From Chalciporus piperatus (Eukaryota > Basidiomycota > Agaricomycetes > Boletales > Boletaceae), in NCBI GenBank assembly GCA_038093975.1, contig JBBPTG010000054.1, positions 1 to 64,000 on the forward strand: DNA of 64,000 nucleotides, given 5' to 3'. Under the pieces are notes generated by a model that had not been told where the DNA came from, did no database searches, and saw only the letters and a list, made by a program, of their open reading frames with translations. This document shows, one piece after another, positions 1 to 10,483 of this stretch; the stretch's first letter is position 1; each line of letters opens with the position of its first letter. A program made the position numbers and the translations under genes.

Positions 1-2408
1 CCATTAGAGCTACTAACTGGCGAACTTTCATCTCTCAATCACGTTCGCGTATTCGGATGTGGTGCCTATGTGCACCTTCCCGAAGACACTCGTGGTGGAA
101 AGCTGCAACCAAAATCGCAGCTAATGGTTTATCTGGGAGTTTCTCCTACGAACGAAGCCAATATGCAATTTTTGCGACCTAATAATTCCATCCACACGTC
201 TGCACACGCAGTTTTTGATGAGAATTTATTCCCCAAGTGCCCAAATTCAAAACCTCATCGTGCTGTATCCCTACCGAGACGAAGACGTCATCATCAAGAA
301 GATGGAGACGCTAATCAAGAGGATGGAGACACTAATCATCCTGATAGTGATCCAGAGGATGAGAACCCCCGTCGCCCAGAGCAACCGCGGGTTCCACCCC
401 CTCAACGGCCTGAGGAAATACCCCGCGATGATGAATCAGCGGATGATGACGAAGAAGAAGCAGAAATTCCTCCTGCACCAGTCACACCCCCTCGTCGTGT
501 ACCGACGAACAATGCTCCACCAGCATTACCACCTAAAAGCGACCGTACTAGTCGCAGAGAACGTCCACAACGTGATCGCAAGATCCCGCTTCGACCTGGA
601 AATGTCTATGGCGAACGCGAACATCCCACTAAAACCGTAAAGGAAGTGGAACGCTCTCACGCTGGAAGGAACTCACTGGAGAATCTTCCTCCAAAGTACC
701 AAATATTCCCGGTGGTTTACCATCAACTCCTGAGCCACCCGCTCCTGAAACAGCATCAGCTGAGGACTCAGAGACGGAGATTGAACGACTAACCCGGGAA
801 GGGGGAGTAGACTTGGCACGTTATTTATGTGCTAAAGCTATCAATGATACAGAGGAAAAACCCAATCACCGCGAATGGTCTTTCAGAGACATTCAGCGAT
901 TACCATCCGACGAACAGAAGCTTTGGCGTGAGGCATGCATGAAAGAATTGCAAATGCTCAAAGAACGCAAAGTGTATGAAGTAGTCGACAGACCTAAAAA
1001 TCGGAAAGTCATTAAAAACCGATGGGTCTTTGACGTCAAAACCGACGGTCGTAAACGCGCCAGATTGGTTGCGAAGGGATTTTCCCAGATCGAAGGAATT
1101 GATTACGATGAGATCTTCTCTCCAGTTGTCCGATTTGAGACAGTGCGAATGATGCTTGCACTCGCCGCTCTAGAAGATTGGCACATCACTGGACTAGACG
1201 TGCGTTCCGCATATCTATATGGTCCACTGGAAGAAGAAATCTATATGGAATTTCCAGAAGGTTTTGCCACACCTGAGTTAGCCGGCAAAGTTCTCAAACT
1301 TCGACGCGCACTATACGGCCTTAAACAAGCTGGTATTACATGGTGGCGCGAATTAAAGAAGTCTATGGAGGAACTAGGCTTTAAAAAGATTTACTCAGAC
1401 GCAGGCATTTATGTCTACACACGCGGCAAAGTCTATGTCGTTGTTTATGTGGATGACGCCTTCTTTTGCGGTCCCAACAAGCTTGAGATTGATCAACTCA
1501 AAGCAAAGTTTATGAAACGATGGGAATGCCGCGATCTCGGTGAGACAAATGAATTTCTCCGTATGAGAATTCGTCGAGACCGATCCAAACGCTTGATCTT
1601 TGTTGATCAATGCGATTACCTTGATAAGGTGGTTGAACGTTGCGGTATGCAAGATGCAAAACCAGCACGCACCCCTTTGCCTCAGGGATATTATCCGATC
1701 AAAAACACACAAGATGTTGACCCTGTGTTACGGACGCGTTTCCAAGTGGTCATCGGATCCCTACTCTATATCATGCTCGGCACACGCCCGGACATTGCCT
1801 ACGCAGTTACACAACTTGCGAGACAATCGGCAAATCCGACTCAAGAGCATCTCGATAAAGCGCTCTATATCGTGAAGTACCTAAAGGGAACACGAGACTA
1901 TGCTCTCGTATACGATGGAAAGAGTGGTTCTGGTCTAATCGGACTCTCTGACTCTGATCTCGGAGCTGATCCAGAACGTTCACGCTCGCAGACAGGATAT
2001 TTCCTGATACTTGCGAATGCAGCTTTCATGTGGAATTCGCATCTCCAGAAGAATACAGCGAACAGTACCACTGAAGCTGAGTACATTGCTTTGTCTAATT
2101 GCTGCAACCAAATCATTGGTGTAAAGCAAATGCTGAGTGAATTGGGATATAATCTCAAACCCGTTCCTCTCTGTGGCGACAATCAAGGATCGATATTTTT
2201 ATCACAAAATCCTGTCAATCAGAAAAAGCATAGACATATACGTATTGCTTATCACACTATTCGTGATGCAATCGAGGAAAAGCACGTTGAACTTTTCTAC
2301 ATCGAAGGAAATGAAAACCCTGCAGATATCTTTACAAAGAATCTGGGTTATATCAAATTCGAGAAGTTCCGTTCACTCCTTGGTCTAGTGATACATCGCG
2401 CCGATTAG
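1..2408 (+). pseudogene. Copia pol: integrase C-terminus, reverse transcriptase, RNase H (frameshifted)
   Basis: Bases 1-660 in frame 1 encode the end of the copia integrase followed by an acidic, proline-rich linker. Conserved reverse-transcriptase sequence then continues in frame 3 to the stop at 2408. The RT catalytic box is seen as YVDD near 1447-1460, followed by the copia RNase H region with TTEAEYIAL near 2068-2095 and a C-terminal segment ending in NPADIFTKNLG. Linker and RT are in different frames: frame 1 is lost and frame 3 is taken up between about 640 and 663, just before a conserved tryptophan codon at 663. There is no obvious intron there, so the copy is probably inactive, or a programmed shift or sequencing error is present. 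No real start codon is in the window; the polyprotein begins upstream. Confidence 0.9.
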
Positions 2409-2474
2409 TTTGTGCGCATGAATATACATTCTTACTATGCTCGCATATACTAGCGTACACTAAGCATGGGGGAG

Positions 2475-2713
2475 TGTTGAACGTATTACGCTCATAGTGT
2501 ATAGTTCACTACGTTTCCATAAACGATAGTTGATTAGGTAATCACCACTGTACACTTATATATTCAAACTCAGTCGATCTGAGTTAATATAACTCTTTAA
2601 CCACAACCACAACGTTGCAATCAGGTGAGCGAGCACAAACTCCCTTTGTGTCTACGCAGTATGCTGCTCTGGTAGTCCATAGCCTTATGGCTTAGGATGA
2701 CACCAGTTCAACA
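2475..2713 (+). repeat. 3' LTR of the copia element
   Basis: The 239-bp LTR begins TGTTGAAC and ends GTTCAACA, a perfect 8-bp terminal inverted repeat with the TG...CA ends of LTRs. It starts 66 bases after the pol stop and directly follows a purine-rich tract (gcatgggggag, about 2464-2474) that fits a polypurine tract for plus-strand priming. Confidence 0.9.
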
Positions 2714-3055
2714 CCTTTGAGTTGAGGTAACCATGGAAGTCCTCGAGCCAAGGTCGATGAGGATCTCCGTGCACTGACGGAGTTGCGAGCAGGTTTTGGT
2801 TGTCGTCCTCGTCATCCGAGAGCTCACGTAAGAGCCGGCTAATCTTCCCATATGCTGCTGTCATCTTCACGGCCTCCTTTGGCTTCTCGATGACATTGCC
2901 ATTTAGCTCCAAGTATCGTTCCTTGTACTATACTATATTAGTAAACCATACTATTAGGTATACTTACGATACATGACACACCAAGTCTTCCGCGTGTTTC
3001 ATTGCTTCCTCGTACATCTCTGCTCCCCAGAATTTGCGTATATGATGTGACTTTT
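2714..3055 (-). pseudogene. hAT-family transposase fragment
   Basis: Read on the minus strand, 2927-2718 encodes a segment with an acidic stretch, then DPHRPWLEDFHGYLNS, which resembles the stretch just upstream of the hAT dimerisation domain in basidiomycete transposases. Upstream, 3055-2968 gives another open segment (FWGAEMYEEA and following). A short intron with donor gtaagt at 2967 and acceptor tag near 2928 can join the two. The frame is cut off exactly at the copia LTR, so the conserved C-terminal domain is missing. Family assignment is from the residue pattern only. Confidence 0.5.
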
Positions 3056-4229
3056 TGTTATGATCTCTCACAACACAGCGGGGACTTTAGGCAACACTAG
3101 GCCTATGCGAAGGATATGCTGAGTACTAAAGCTTAATGACAGTGAAGTCACAAATGGATTAGACTGGGGTCTGTGATAAGTACAGGGCTACTTATATACT
3201 ATTGAGAAGTGCGCACAGACCAACAGCCGAATAAGGAAATCATAAAGGAAAAGATAGATAAGGTAAGATGGGACGATGGATAAGAAAAGGTACCAGGTAC
3301 GGATTAGGGTCTAGGCCATGACATCATTGCTGACTCATCTAAGTCTGGACCTTTGTCACGTGACCTGATTATGTAATAGTTTACGTAATGCTACAGGGAC
3401 TACCGGAGCGGATTAAGATGAATCCGGCTTGACCCCTAAGTTGTAGACAAAGTCCAGAGTTCGAATACCGTTGTAGGCAAAAGTTTGAAAAGTTTTTAAA
3501 TACTATAACACTTGTGGCTTGGCGGGGTGAGCTTGACCATCTTGATCTTTGATCCCTTCTTGAGAAACTTGACCTCTTGCACTGGGGTCCATGGTGTGGC
3601 CTTCTCGATCTTGGGCTTGACCATTGTACAATCGGATACTTGGTGATAATGTTTGCCTCATTGGCAGGTTAGCATATTTCAGGCCACCCAGGGGCATAGG
3701 TGACAAGATGAACGGGCCGGAGCCTTTGATCACTCGCGGAAGCATTTGTACGTCAGAGCCATCAGATCCTTCCTCCGAACAACAGCCGAGTGACATCGGA
3801 TGCATTAGCCGATATCTTGACAGCTTCTTATCCGACGTCATCAGGACGATTTAAGATGCAGACATGGCTGAAAGGTGACAAGCGTCTGATTGACAGCTTC
3901 ACACCCGACGTCCTCGGGCCTATTTTAGATGTCTGATAAATTGACCCAGAGCCGACATCATTGGGACCTATCACACCGAAGGAGCCAATGACCAGCAACA
4001 AAGGTTCCTGACTGCACTGACACCAGGATTTGTTTCTCTTGCACCTGAAGCAACAGAAAGATGGTCATGAAGTCTGCCACCCAAATGACAGCCGAACGTT
4101 CCTATGATATGCAGGACCTTCCCTCCAGCGATCATGCATCAGCAAATCCTCAGTGAGCTGCACAATGCTGTGGCACTCTGCACAGCATGTTCCTGTCACA
4201 GTATGACAGAAAGGTCCCCCTCTGTGCAG
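3056..4229. other. Repeat-rich spacer without a convincing gene
   Basis: No gene is supported here. A minus-strand open stretch at 3503-3841 looks weakly protein-like near its end (MVKPKIEKATPW, about 3626-3590) and may be a transposon remnant. A motif with gacagcttc followed by ccgacgtc occurs twice, about 70 bp apart (3820 and 3892). The sequence gives way at about 4230 to the CTGG-type minisatellite. Confidence 0.4.
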
Positions 4230-4984
4230 CATAGTCACAGCACCTGGACTATTGGATAACTAGGGATAACTAGTAACTGAATAACTTGACTGACTGGACT
4301 ACTGGACCACTGGACTACTGAATGACTGGACAACTGGAATACTGGATAACTGAGTGACTCGAGTGACTGGATCACTGGATGTCCGAGTGACTGGTGTGAC
4401 TGAAGTGACTGTGTGACTGGACTAATGGACTACTGAGTGACTGGATAACTGAATGACTGACTGACTGGACTGAGTGGCTGACTGGGTGACTGGGCTAACT
4501 GGAATACTGACTGACTGAATTACTGGACTGACTAGAGTACTGGAGTACTGATTAACTGGACTGACTGGACTGACTGGATTACTGGATGACCAAGTGACTG
4601 GTGTGACTGGGTGACTGATGTGACTGAAGTGACTGGATTACTGGATTGACTGGAGTACTGGAACTACTGAGACTATTGAATTGCCTGGCTCACTGGCCCA
4701 CTGAGCTACTGAGACTACTGGATAACTGGATAACTAGGCTACTGGGCTACTGAAATTACTGAAATTACTGAATGACTGGACCACTCAACCACTGGGCTAC
4801 TAAGATAACTGAAATGACTGGATGATTGGACTACTCAGCCGCTGGGCTACTAAGATGACTGGAATGACTGGCTAACTGGTTAACTGGGCTATGGAAACAA
4901 CTGAAATGACTGCAGTGCTGAACCACTGGACTACTGAATGACTGAATGACTGGACCACTGGGCTACTGAATGACTGATTTAACT
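4230..4984. repeat. Degenerate CTGG/ACTGG minisatellite
   Basis: About 750 bp of imperfect tandem repeats are built from 8-10-bp words such as actggacta, actggatga and actgaatga. The words are heavily diverged, so unit order is irregular and no long open frame survives. A short block of the same words recurs at 9683-9717. Confidence 0.9.
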
Positions 4985-5031
4985 GATCCAGTCAATCCAG
5001 TAACTTCAGACTTTTTGCAGTCTTGCTGATG
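4985..5031 (+). repeat. Direct repeat, left copy
   Basis: A roughly 46-bp sequence beginning gatccagtc and ending with ctttttgcagtcttgctgatg recurs at 9718-9763 with only a few differences. In both places it directly follows CTGG-type minisatellite words. Similarity stops sharply at gctgatg. Confidence 0.85.
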
Positions 5032-5392
5032 TGGGCCGGTTGGGTCGCTGATGACTCGTTTGTGGTGCGGGTGAGTCGCTCGGGACATGGGTTAGGCCCA
5101 AGGGCTGTGCAGAGAACACCAGCCCTGGAGGAATCAGCCGCCGAAGAACAGGCCAGAAATGATGATGCCACGCTAATGGCCATATCTTGGATCAGGTTTG
5201 AACGCTTAGAATTTCTGGCCTACACTCGTAGGCAACACATATTCCATCTGATTTCTTTGCTACGTCACTGGCAGATGGACATGTTCGAGAGGCTGAGGAA
5301 TGTCATGTAGTGTAGGCCATATAATATTGACACTGATCACATTGGCTTATCCCTACCCATGGACTAACTTTACATCCGCCCACCCCTAACGA
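5032..5392. other. Spacer with a small plus-strand open stretch
   Basis: A plus-strand open stretch at about 5023-5310 (95 codons) begins inside the direct repeat. I do not recognise it and it has no supporting context, so I treat it as repeat-derived. Confidence 0.25.
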
Positions 5393-5720
5393 GTGACAAT
5401 AAGAATATTGGCCCATTCCTACGCATTGAGGCTCAACCCACCGGCCCATTCCTACGCATTGACACTGATTGCATCGGCCCATTCCTACGCATTGAGGCTC
5501 AGTGCATCGGCCCATCCCTACACATTGAGGCTCAACCCATTGGCCCATTCCTACGCATTGACACTGATTGCATCGGCCCATTCCTACGCATTGAGCCTCA
5601 ATGCATCGGCCCATCCCTACCTACTGAGGCGGGTTGCATCGGCCCATCCCTACAGATAGACATCATTGCATCAGCCCATCCCTACCCATTGACACTCAAT
5701 CTATCGGGCCATGCCTGCTG
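5393..5720. repeat. 33-bp minisatellite
   Basis: About ten units of 33 bp share the core cggcccattcctacgcattg followed by a variable half (aggctcaaccc, acactgattgc or similar). Two higher-order variants partly alternate. Because 33 is a multiple of three, both strands stay open for about 90-100 codons; these are repeat artefacts. Decayed units continue to about 5990. Confidence 0.92.
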
Positions 5721-6105
5721 TAGGAGACATGATTCACTGGCCAATGCCCACCCCTAAACATTCCCTCCATCGGCCGCTCCCTACACATGGAGGGTTTACA
5801 CATCGGCCTATCCCTATTCTCTATGGGCTGAACCCTGATGCAGGCAGGACTGGGTGATTAGCACCAGTCGGCCAGGTCCTACCTCATGGAACCTTTGTGT
5901 TGGCCATTCCCATTGCCAGGGCACAATGGCACATTGGCTGATCCCTACTCTACGTGTACATTCTATTACTAGCCGATCCCTAACCTAGGTGATCATACAC
6001 CAGCGGCCAATCGTTAGCCGGCCAGTAGACCACGGCCTAATTGGTGATCAGCTGGCCCTGGATCAGGGTACAAATGGACTACGCTATGTGACGTATGTCC
6101 ACGCA
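5721..6105. other. Decayed minisatellite and spacer
   Basis: Diverged relatives of the 33-bp unit (words like atcggcc, ccatccctac) fade out by about 5990. The remaining 100 bp up to the inverted repeat at 6106 shows no gene. Confidence 0.6.
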
Positions 6106-6469
6106 CATCAGGAAAAACCTCCCCCTGATAATTGTATGAAATTGTTGATATTATCAAGAAAAAGCAACAAAAATCTGATATTTTGTAGAAATACAACATT
6201 TCTTGCATTTTATGTTGATATCCTGGCCCCCCCAAATCATTTCAAGAATTCTTGAGAATAATCCATATTACCAGCCAATTATTAAGAAAATTTATGGATA
6301 TTGCCAGCTAATTATGAATTCTGCAGCCATTCACTACTCTTCTTTCAGTTGCACTTCACACCAGTCAAGAGGAGAGAAGGATAAATAAACATATATTGCA
6401 GCTGTATCTACTACATCTCATGTACTAATATATCACTACAATGATGATGGGTTAGGGAAAACTATGGAT

Positions 6470-7215
6470 GCTGATGTTAGTAAGAGATGATGATGATGAT
6501 GAGATGGAGGGTCAGGGTGGGGGCATACATGAGCGAGCTGGAGGTGGTGATGATGAAGGAGGGTGGTGGCATACACAAGCGAGTTGAGGTGAGCAGTTGA
6601 GTAGGTGGCTGAGGAAAAATTTACCTCTGATGTCGGCAGGGCTGTCGAGCCCACGCCGGCCGTTTTTTCATGTCGAGTTTTGAGGTGGGAGGTGGTGGTG
6701 GGGCAAAGAGCCCGTGCGGCTGTGAGCGAGGTGAGAGGATGAGGTGGTGGGGGAGTTGTCATTCACCTCGTGATGCCGGCAGGGCTGTCGAGCCCACGCC
6801 GGCCATGTTTTTGGTACCGAGGTGGAAGTAGGAGGCCGTGGTGGAGGTGGGAGGTCGTGGTGGGGCAAACAGCCCGAGTGACTGGGTACGAGGTGAGTGG
6901 ATGTAGTGGATGCCAGTGGTGAGATTGAACTCACCTTCGAGCGGCGGCGGGGCTGTTGAGCCCACACCGGCCGCGTTTTTGGTGTCGAGTTGGAAGTGGG
7001 AGGTTGTGGTGAGGCAACGGCCAAGCGGCTTCGAAGGAGGTGAGCAGATATGGTGGTGGGGGAGTTGTCGCTCACCTCGCGATGCTGGCGGCCCAGCTGT
7101 TGAGCCCACACCGGCCGTTTTTTCGTGTCGAGTTTTGAAATGGGGGGTGGTGGTGGGGCAAAGAGCCCGTGCGGCTGGTGAGCGAGTGAGTAAATACTCA
7201 CCTTGAGCCCTCGCC
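6470..7215. repeat. Tandem array of about 145-bp GC-rich units
   Basis: The landmark gagcccacaccggcc, or close variants, occurs at about 6647, 6790, 6958, 7102 and, decayed, at 7204, giving spacings of about 143, 168 and 144 bp and a shorter last unit. Each unit also carries a gtggtggggcaa block and a gaggtgag block. Minus-strand frames across it encode proline-, histidine- and serine-rich repeats and are not taken as genes. Confidence 0.85.
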
Positions 7216-7381
7216 GGCTGTGTTTTCGTGCAGGTTTAGGTGGGTCGTGGTAGTAGTAATTGCAGTGGTTGAGAGACTCGAAAATGCTGACGCGGCGAGT
7301 TCAACACGGTCACGTGACCTGCTCGCCTGCGGATTTTTGTCAAGTCCAAGCATTAGGAAAATTAGGCTACACTTATCTACG

Positions 7382-7935
7382 CTTTTTTGTACACCTTAGC
7401 TACATTCATTTATCCTACACTTTCCTATACTTTTAACTACAGTTTTAGTATGCTTTTTTGGTACATTCTAGTACACTCAATCAGTAACACTTTGAGTACA
7501 GTTTTAGTACGCTTTTTTGTACACTTTAGCTACACTCATTTATACTACACTTTCCCCACACTCTGGACTACACTTTTACTACGCTTTTTTGTACACTTTA
7601 GCTACACTCAATCCTAGTTACACTGCCACACTTTTAACTACACTTTTACTACACTTTTTTGTACACTTTAGATACACTTAACCTAGTTACAGTTTGCTAC
7701 ACTTTTGACTACATTTACTACGCTTTTTTGTACACTTTTGCTACACTCAATCACTACACATTTTCCCACACTTTGGACTACATACTTACTACGCTTTTTT
7801 GTACACTTTTACTACCTCACACAACACACTTTCCCACACTTTGGACTACACTTTTACGCTTTTGTACACTTTTGCTTACACTCAATGCTAATACACTTTC
7901 CTACTAGTACACTTTTGACTACACTTCTTTTTTAA
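7382..7935. repeat. Tandem array of about 70-bp AT-rich units
   Basis: The landmark cttttttgtacact recurs near 7382, 7453, 7512, 7584, 7655, 7722, 7794 and, shortened, 7859. The spacing is mostly 65-72 bp. Each unit alternates tacactttt words with ggactaca. Open frames across it are low-complexity artefacts. Confidence 0.88.
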
Positions 7936-8147
7936 ACACTTTTCTATGAATTATCATAAAATGTCACTAATTACCATGATTATTGTGAAATATAAGAAAT
8001 ATCATCTAATACACCTGATGAGAGGGTCAAGTATTTATCACAAATATCAACAAATCTGAAGAATATAAGAAATTCTGTGAAATTGTTGACAAATATGTAC
8101 TTTTTCTGAAAATTATGAGAATTTTCAGGGAGAGGTTTTTCCTGATG

Positions 8148-9061
8148 AAGGCCGTCTGAGGAGTATTACGTGGCCGAAGATGAGGTATGAAAGAAATAGG
8201 AAGGCCTGTAAGCTGTACTGGACGAATCTTCCTAAGGGGAACGAGAGGCTTATGGCAGCGAGTGCGGCGAGTAGGACGCGGGGTTGGTATTCTCTCCTTA
8301 ATACGAATATCGGCGTTCGCTGGGATACCTCTAGATATCCTGTCGCTTCGTCGGCGTTGACGTACCCGATCGTCAATGTTCTCTCGAATCGACTTCTCAC
8401 CTGCCGGGGATATAAGCGTGTGATAGAGAGCGCAGCGGAAACTTTCCGTACGGCCAGAGACTCCAAGGGGAAACTTGTGTTGAAGAGTAGAAAGATCCTC
8501 GTTGATGCTTGTCCAATCGACGGGCTCAGCGAGCGGGGTAGGGGCTCTTGGAATGGAGGAGGCACGGTAATATAACTCTTCAACGCCGAAGGCGTCGGCT
8601 AGTATCTGCTGGGGGTTGGGCGGCGACGGTGCCCGAATAGCCTCGATAGGCGGGAGTGAAGGGTAGCGACGAGGGACGATCTGAAGATCGGCTGGGTTAA
8701 CAGTTGATACGTGACGTGGGTAAGGGGGTATTACCGGTTCTTCTAACCAGTCAGCGTAGAGGTCGGAGTAGTCAGGCCTTGGCGCGATTGGCACTGAGTA
8801 CTGCTCAATGAACCTCCTTTCTTCTTCCTCGAATAGCGCCCGAGTATGAGCGACTTCTTCCTGGATGCGAGCGTTCTCTCGCTCGAGATCCGCGATGATG
8901 TTGGTAAAGGTTGGGTAAACCTCTACAGCGTTTCCGAGCTTCGCGATGACGTTGGCGAAGTCGGGGTTGGTCTCGACAGCGGGGAGATCAAGTATACCGT
9001 TCCACTGGATGGAAGGTACAGGGGACGCGGCGCGCTGAGATGCGGCGGGGTTGCTCGACAC
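8148..9061 (-). pseudogene. Gag-like reading frame, truncated at its 3' end
   Basis: A minus-strand frame of about 305 codons runs from near 9060 to 8148, then continues into the inverted repeat of the neighbouring element and AT-rich DNA. The protein is rich in proline, arginine and acidic residues. It has a likely coiled-coil segment (EREN...EEVAHTRALFEEEERR) around residues 60-85 and no zinc knuckle. An in-frame stop lies directly before the first codon, which is GTG. An acceptor-like ag at the junction would let a spliced A complete ATG, so the start may sit across an intron. The upstream LTR-like promoter suggests a retrotransposon gag, but I recognise no gag family. Confidence 0.4.
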
Positions 9062-9682
9062 TTATTCAAAAATAATGTCAGCGATGACAAGGCGCGTACA
9101 AGCAGCGCAATACCCACTAGTGATCAACGGTTGAAGTGGCGTACAAGAACACGTGTGGTAGCGACGAGACGCTAAGACAAAAGAAAAGATTAGTCTTGTT
9201 CTAATGAAACGACTCAACTCAACTAAGAGCTAAGACTCACACTAGACAATAGCGAGCCGATGAACTTGGCTGAGGTTCAATGAGGAAACTCCAGGAGAAC
9301 AAGACTGGGGATTCCAGTGCTTGTCGACCCGGGTTTATATACCATTGGCAGTGTTTGTACATGTTGTGACTAAACCTTATTGTAGGTGACTGGGTATGAC
9401 TCATACTGACTACTAGCCAATGGCGTAACTAGCTCTACTGCGGAATGAGTAAGCGTGAGTCATATGATGAGTAATGCTGACTGATGCTGACGAGTGAGCA
9501 GTGAGTCATCAGTTAGTAAACGAAGGTCTAGACCTAGCTTATGTAAGTAAGTCACGTGATGCGATAAGATAAGATAACAAAAAGAGAAAGTGAAACGACT
9601 AAGTCCATCGAACGAAGAGAAACCTAGTAAGCGTAATGGAATGTAGGCATGATTAGGATAAGGAAATGGAGCGTTCATAACA
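9062..9682 (-). repeat. LTR-like promoter region of the gag-like element
   Basis: On the minus strand the region starts TGTTATGAACG at 9682, right at the junction with CTGG-type minisatellite. It contains a TATA box (ggtatataaaccc, minus strand, about 9343-9331) and runs into the gag-like frame. This is the layout of a 5' LTR plus leader. The LTR 3' end and primer-binding site could not be fixed, and no second copy is in view. Confidence 0.45.
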
Positions 9683-9717
9683 CTGGGCTACTTGACTACT
9701 TGGCTACTGGTTTAAAT

Positions 9718-9763
9718 GATCCAGTCATTCCAGTCACTCAGACTTTTTGCAGTCTTGCTGATG
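9718..9763 (+). repeat. Direct repeat, right copy
   Basis: This is the second copy of the sequence at 4985-5031, again preceded by CTGG-type words (9683-9717). The two copies bracket the 4.7 kb that holds the 33-bp minisatellite, the inverted-repeat unit and the gag-like element. Confidence 0.85.
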
Positions 9764-9779
9764 AATCCTAGTCACATAC

Positions 9780-10483
9780 TGTTACGATCACTACCTGCCC
9801 CTATCCTTTTTCCTTGTCTCTGTCTCTCCCCAAGTCCTTCCTATCACCTAGACGCTTGATCTACTTCATCGATCCCTTATCCACACTCGGATCTCCGATC
9901 TTAGCTCTAGCCCTCGACTTGTCTGCCTCGTGTCCCACCTCGTGGACCCTCCAGTGACTCACCCGCCTCATGTCCCACCTCATGGACCCTCCAGTGACTC
10001 ACCCACCTCGTGTCCCACCTCGTGGGCCTTTCTCTGACTCGTTCTCCTCGTGTTCTCCAGACCTATCTCATATCCGGTCGGCATTTCCTTTCTCTTTGTC
10101 ATTCCTTTGTCATTCTGTCTTATGCCTCCGTCCGATCATCGGATGTTCGTCATTTACCCTTAGTCTTCCCTTTCCCTTCTGGTTGCTTAGTCATTACCTT
10201 TGGGATCGTACTTAAGTCCCAAGTTCTCGCGCTATGACACTCTAACCTTGGTCTACCCGGTCACCCAGCTACCCAGCCTAGTGTCCTACCTAGCTATCTC
10301 TCTCTCCTTCCTAGTGTCCAAGCTCTCTATGCAATCCATTCCTTGTTGCTAGATCTTGCCTAGAATCCCTGAGTCGTCGCTCTACTCTTGAGTGAGCGCT
10401 TGAGTCTTGTCTGGACATCCCAGCAAGCTCTCTCCTTGTTCCAACCGGGTCTACGTTTGGGCCTACCCGGCACACACGTAACA
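9780..10483. repeat. Solo LTR, 704 bp, with target-site duplication
   Basis: The sequence begins TGTTACG and ends CGTAACA, a perfect 7-bp terminal inverted repeat with TG...CA ends. The five bases before it (catac, 9775-9779) equal the five after it (catac, 10484-10488), as expected for an LTR-retrotransposon insertion. No internal coding region is present, so this is a solo LTR left by recombination. Inside, a 40-bp unit around cctcgtgtcccacctcgtgg is tandemly repeated about 2.5 times at 9924-10026. Element superfamily cannot be decided from the LTR; a gypsy-type origin is a guess. Confidence 0.85.

Larger units (their letters stand above)
1..2713 (+). mobile_element. 3' part of a Ty1/copia LTR retrotransposon
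   Basis: The window opens inside the pol region, at the C-terminal part of the integrase, and the element runs through reverse transcriptase and RNase H into a complete 3' LTR (2475-2713). The order integrase before reverse transcriptase is the copia order. The 5' LTR, gag and most of the integrase lie outside the window. On its 3' side the element abuts a minus-strand hAT transposase relic, so it appears to have inserted into that older transposon. The five bases after the LTR (ccttt, 2714-2718) would be the target-site duplication, but the other copy is not in view. Confidence 0.93.
6106..8147. mobile_element. 2.04-kb unit bounded by 28-bp inverted repeats
   Basis: The left end at 6106-6133 reads CATCAGGAAAAACCTC then CCCCTGATAATT. 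The right end at 8147-8120 on the minus strand reads the same with two mismatches (26 of 28 identical). Similarity stops outside both ends. Inside are AT-rich subterminal regions (6134-6430 and 7935-8119), a GC-rich array of about 145-bp units and an AT-rich array of about 70-bp units. No transposase and no obvious target duplication is visible. The right end cuts into the minus-strand gag-like frame. It may be a non-autonomous DNA element that captured satellites; this is inference. Confidence 0.55.

Noticed and set aside
3450..3480. tRNA B-box-like gagttcgaatac
   Set aside because: No A box, acceptor stem or cloverleaf can be folded around it.
5303..5614. 103-codon frame with GMGRC-type repeats
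   Set aside because: It is the translation of the 33-bp minisatellite and exists only because the unit is a multiple of three.
5393..5720. CRISPR-like regular repeats
   Set aside because: Repeats are directly adjacent without unique spacers, and the genome is eukaryotic.
6668..7201. 177-codon proline-rich frame (minus strand)
   Set aside because: It is a translation of the 145-bp tandem units; frames slip between units and no start or domain exists.
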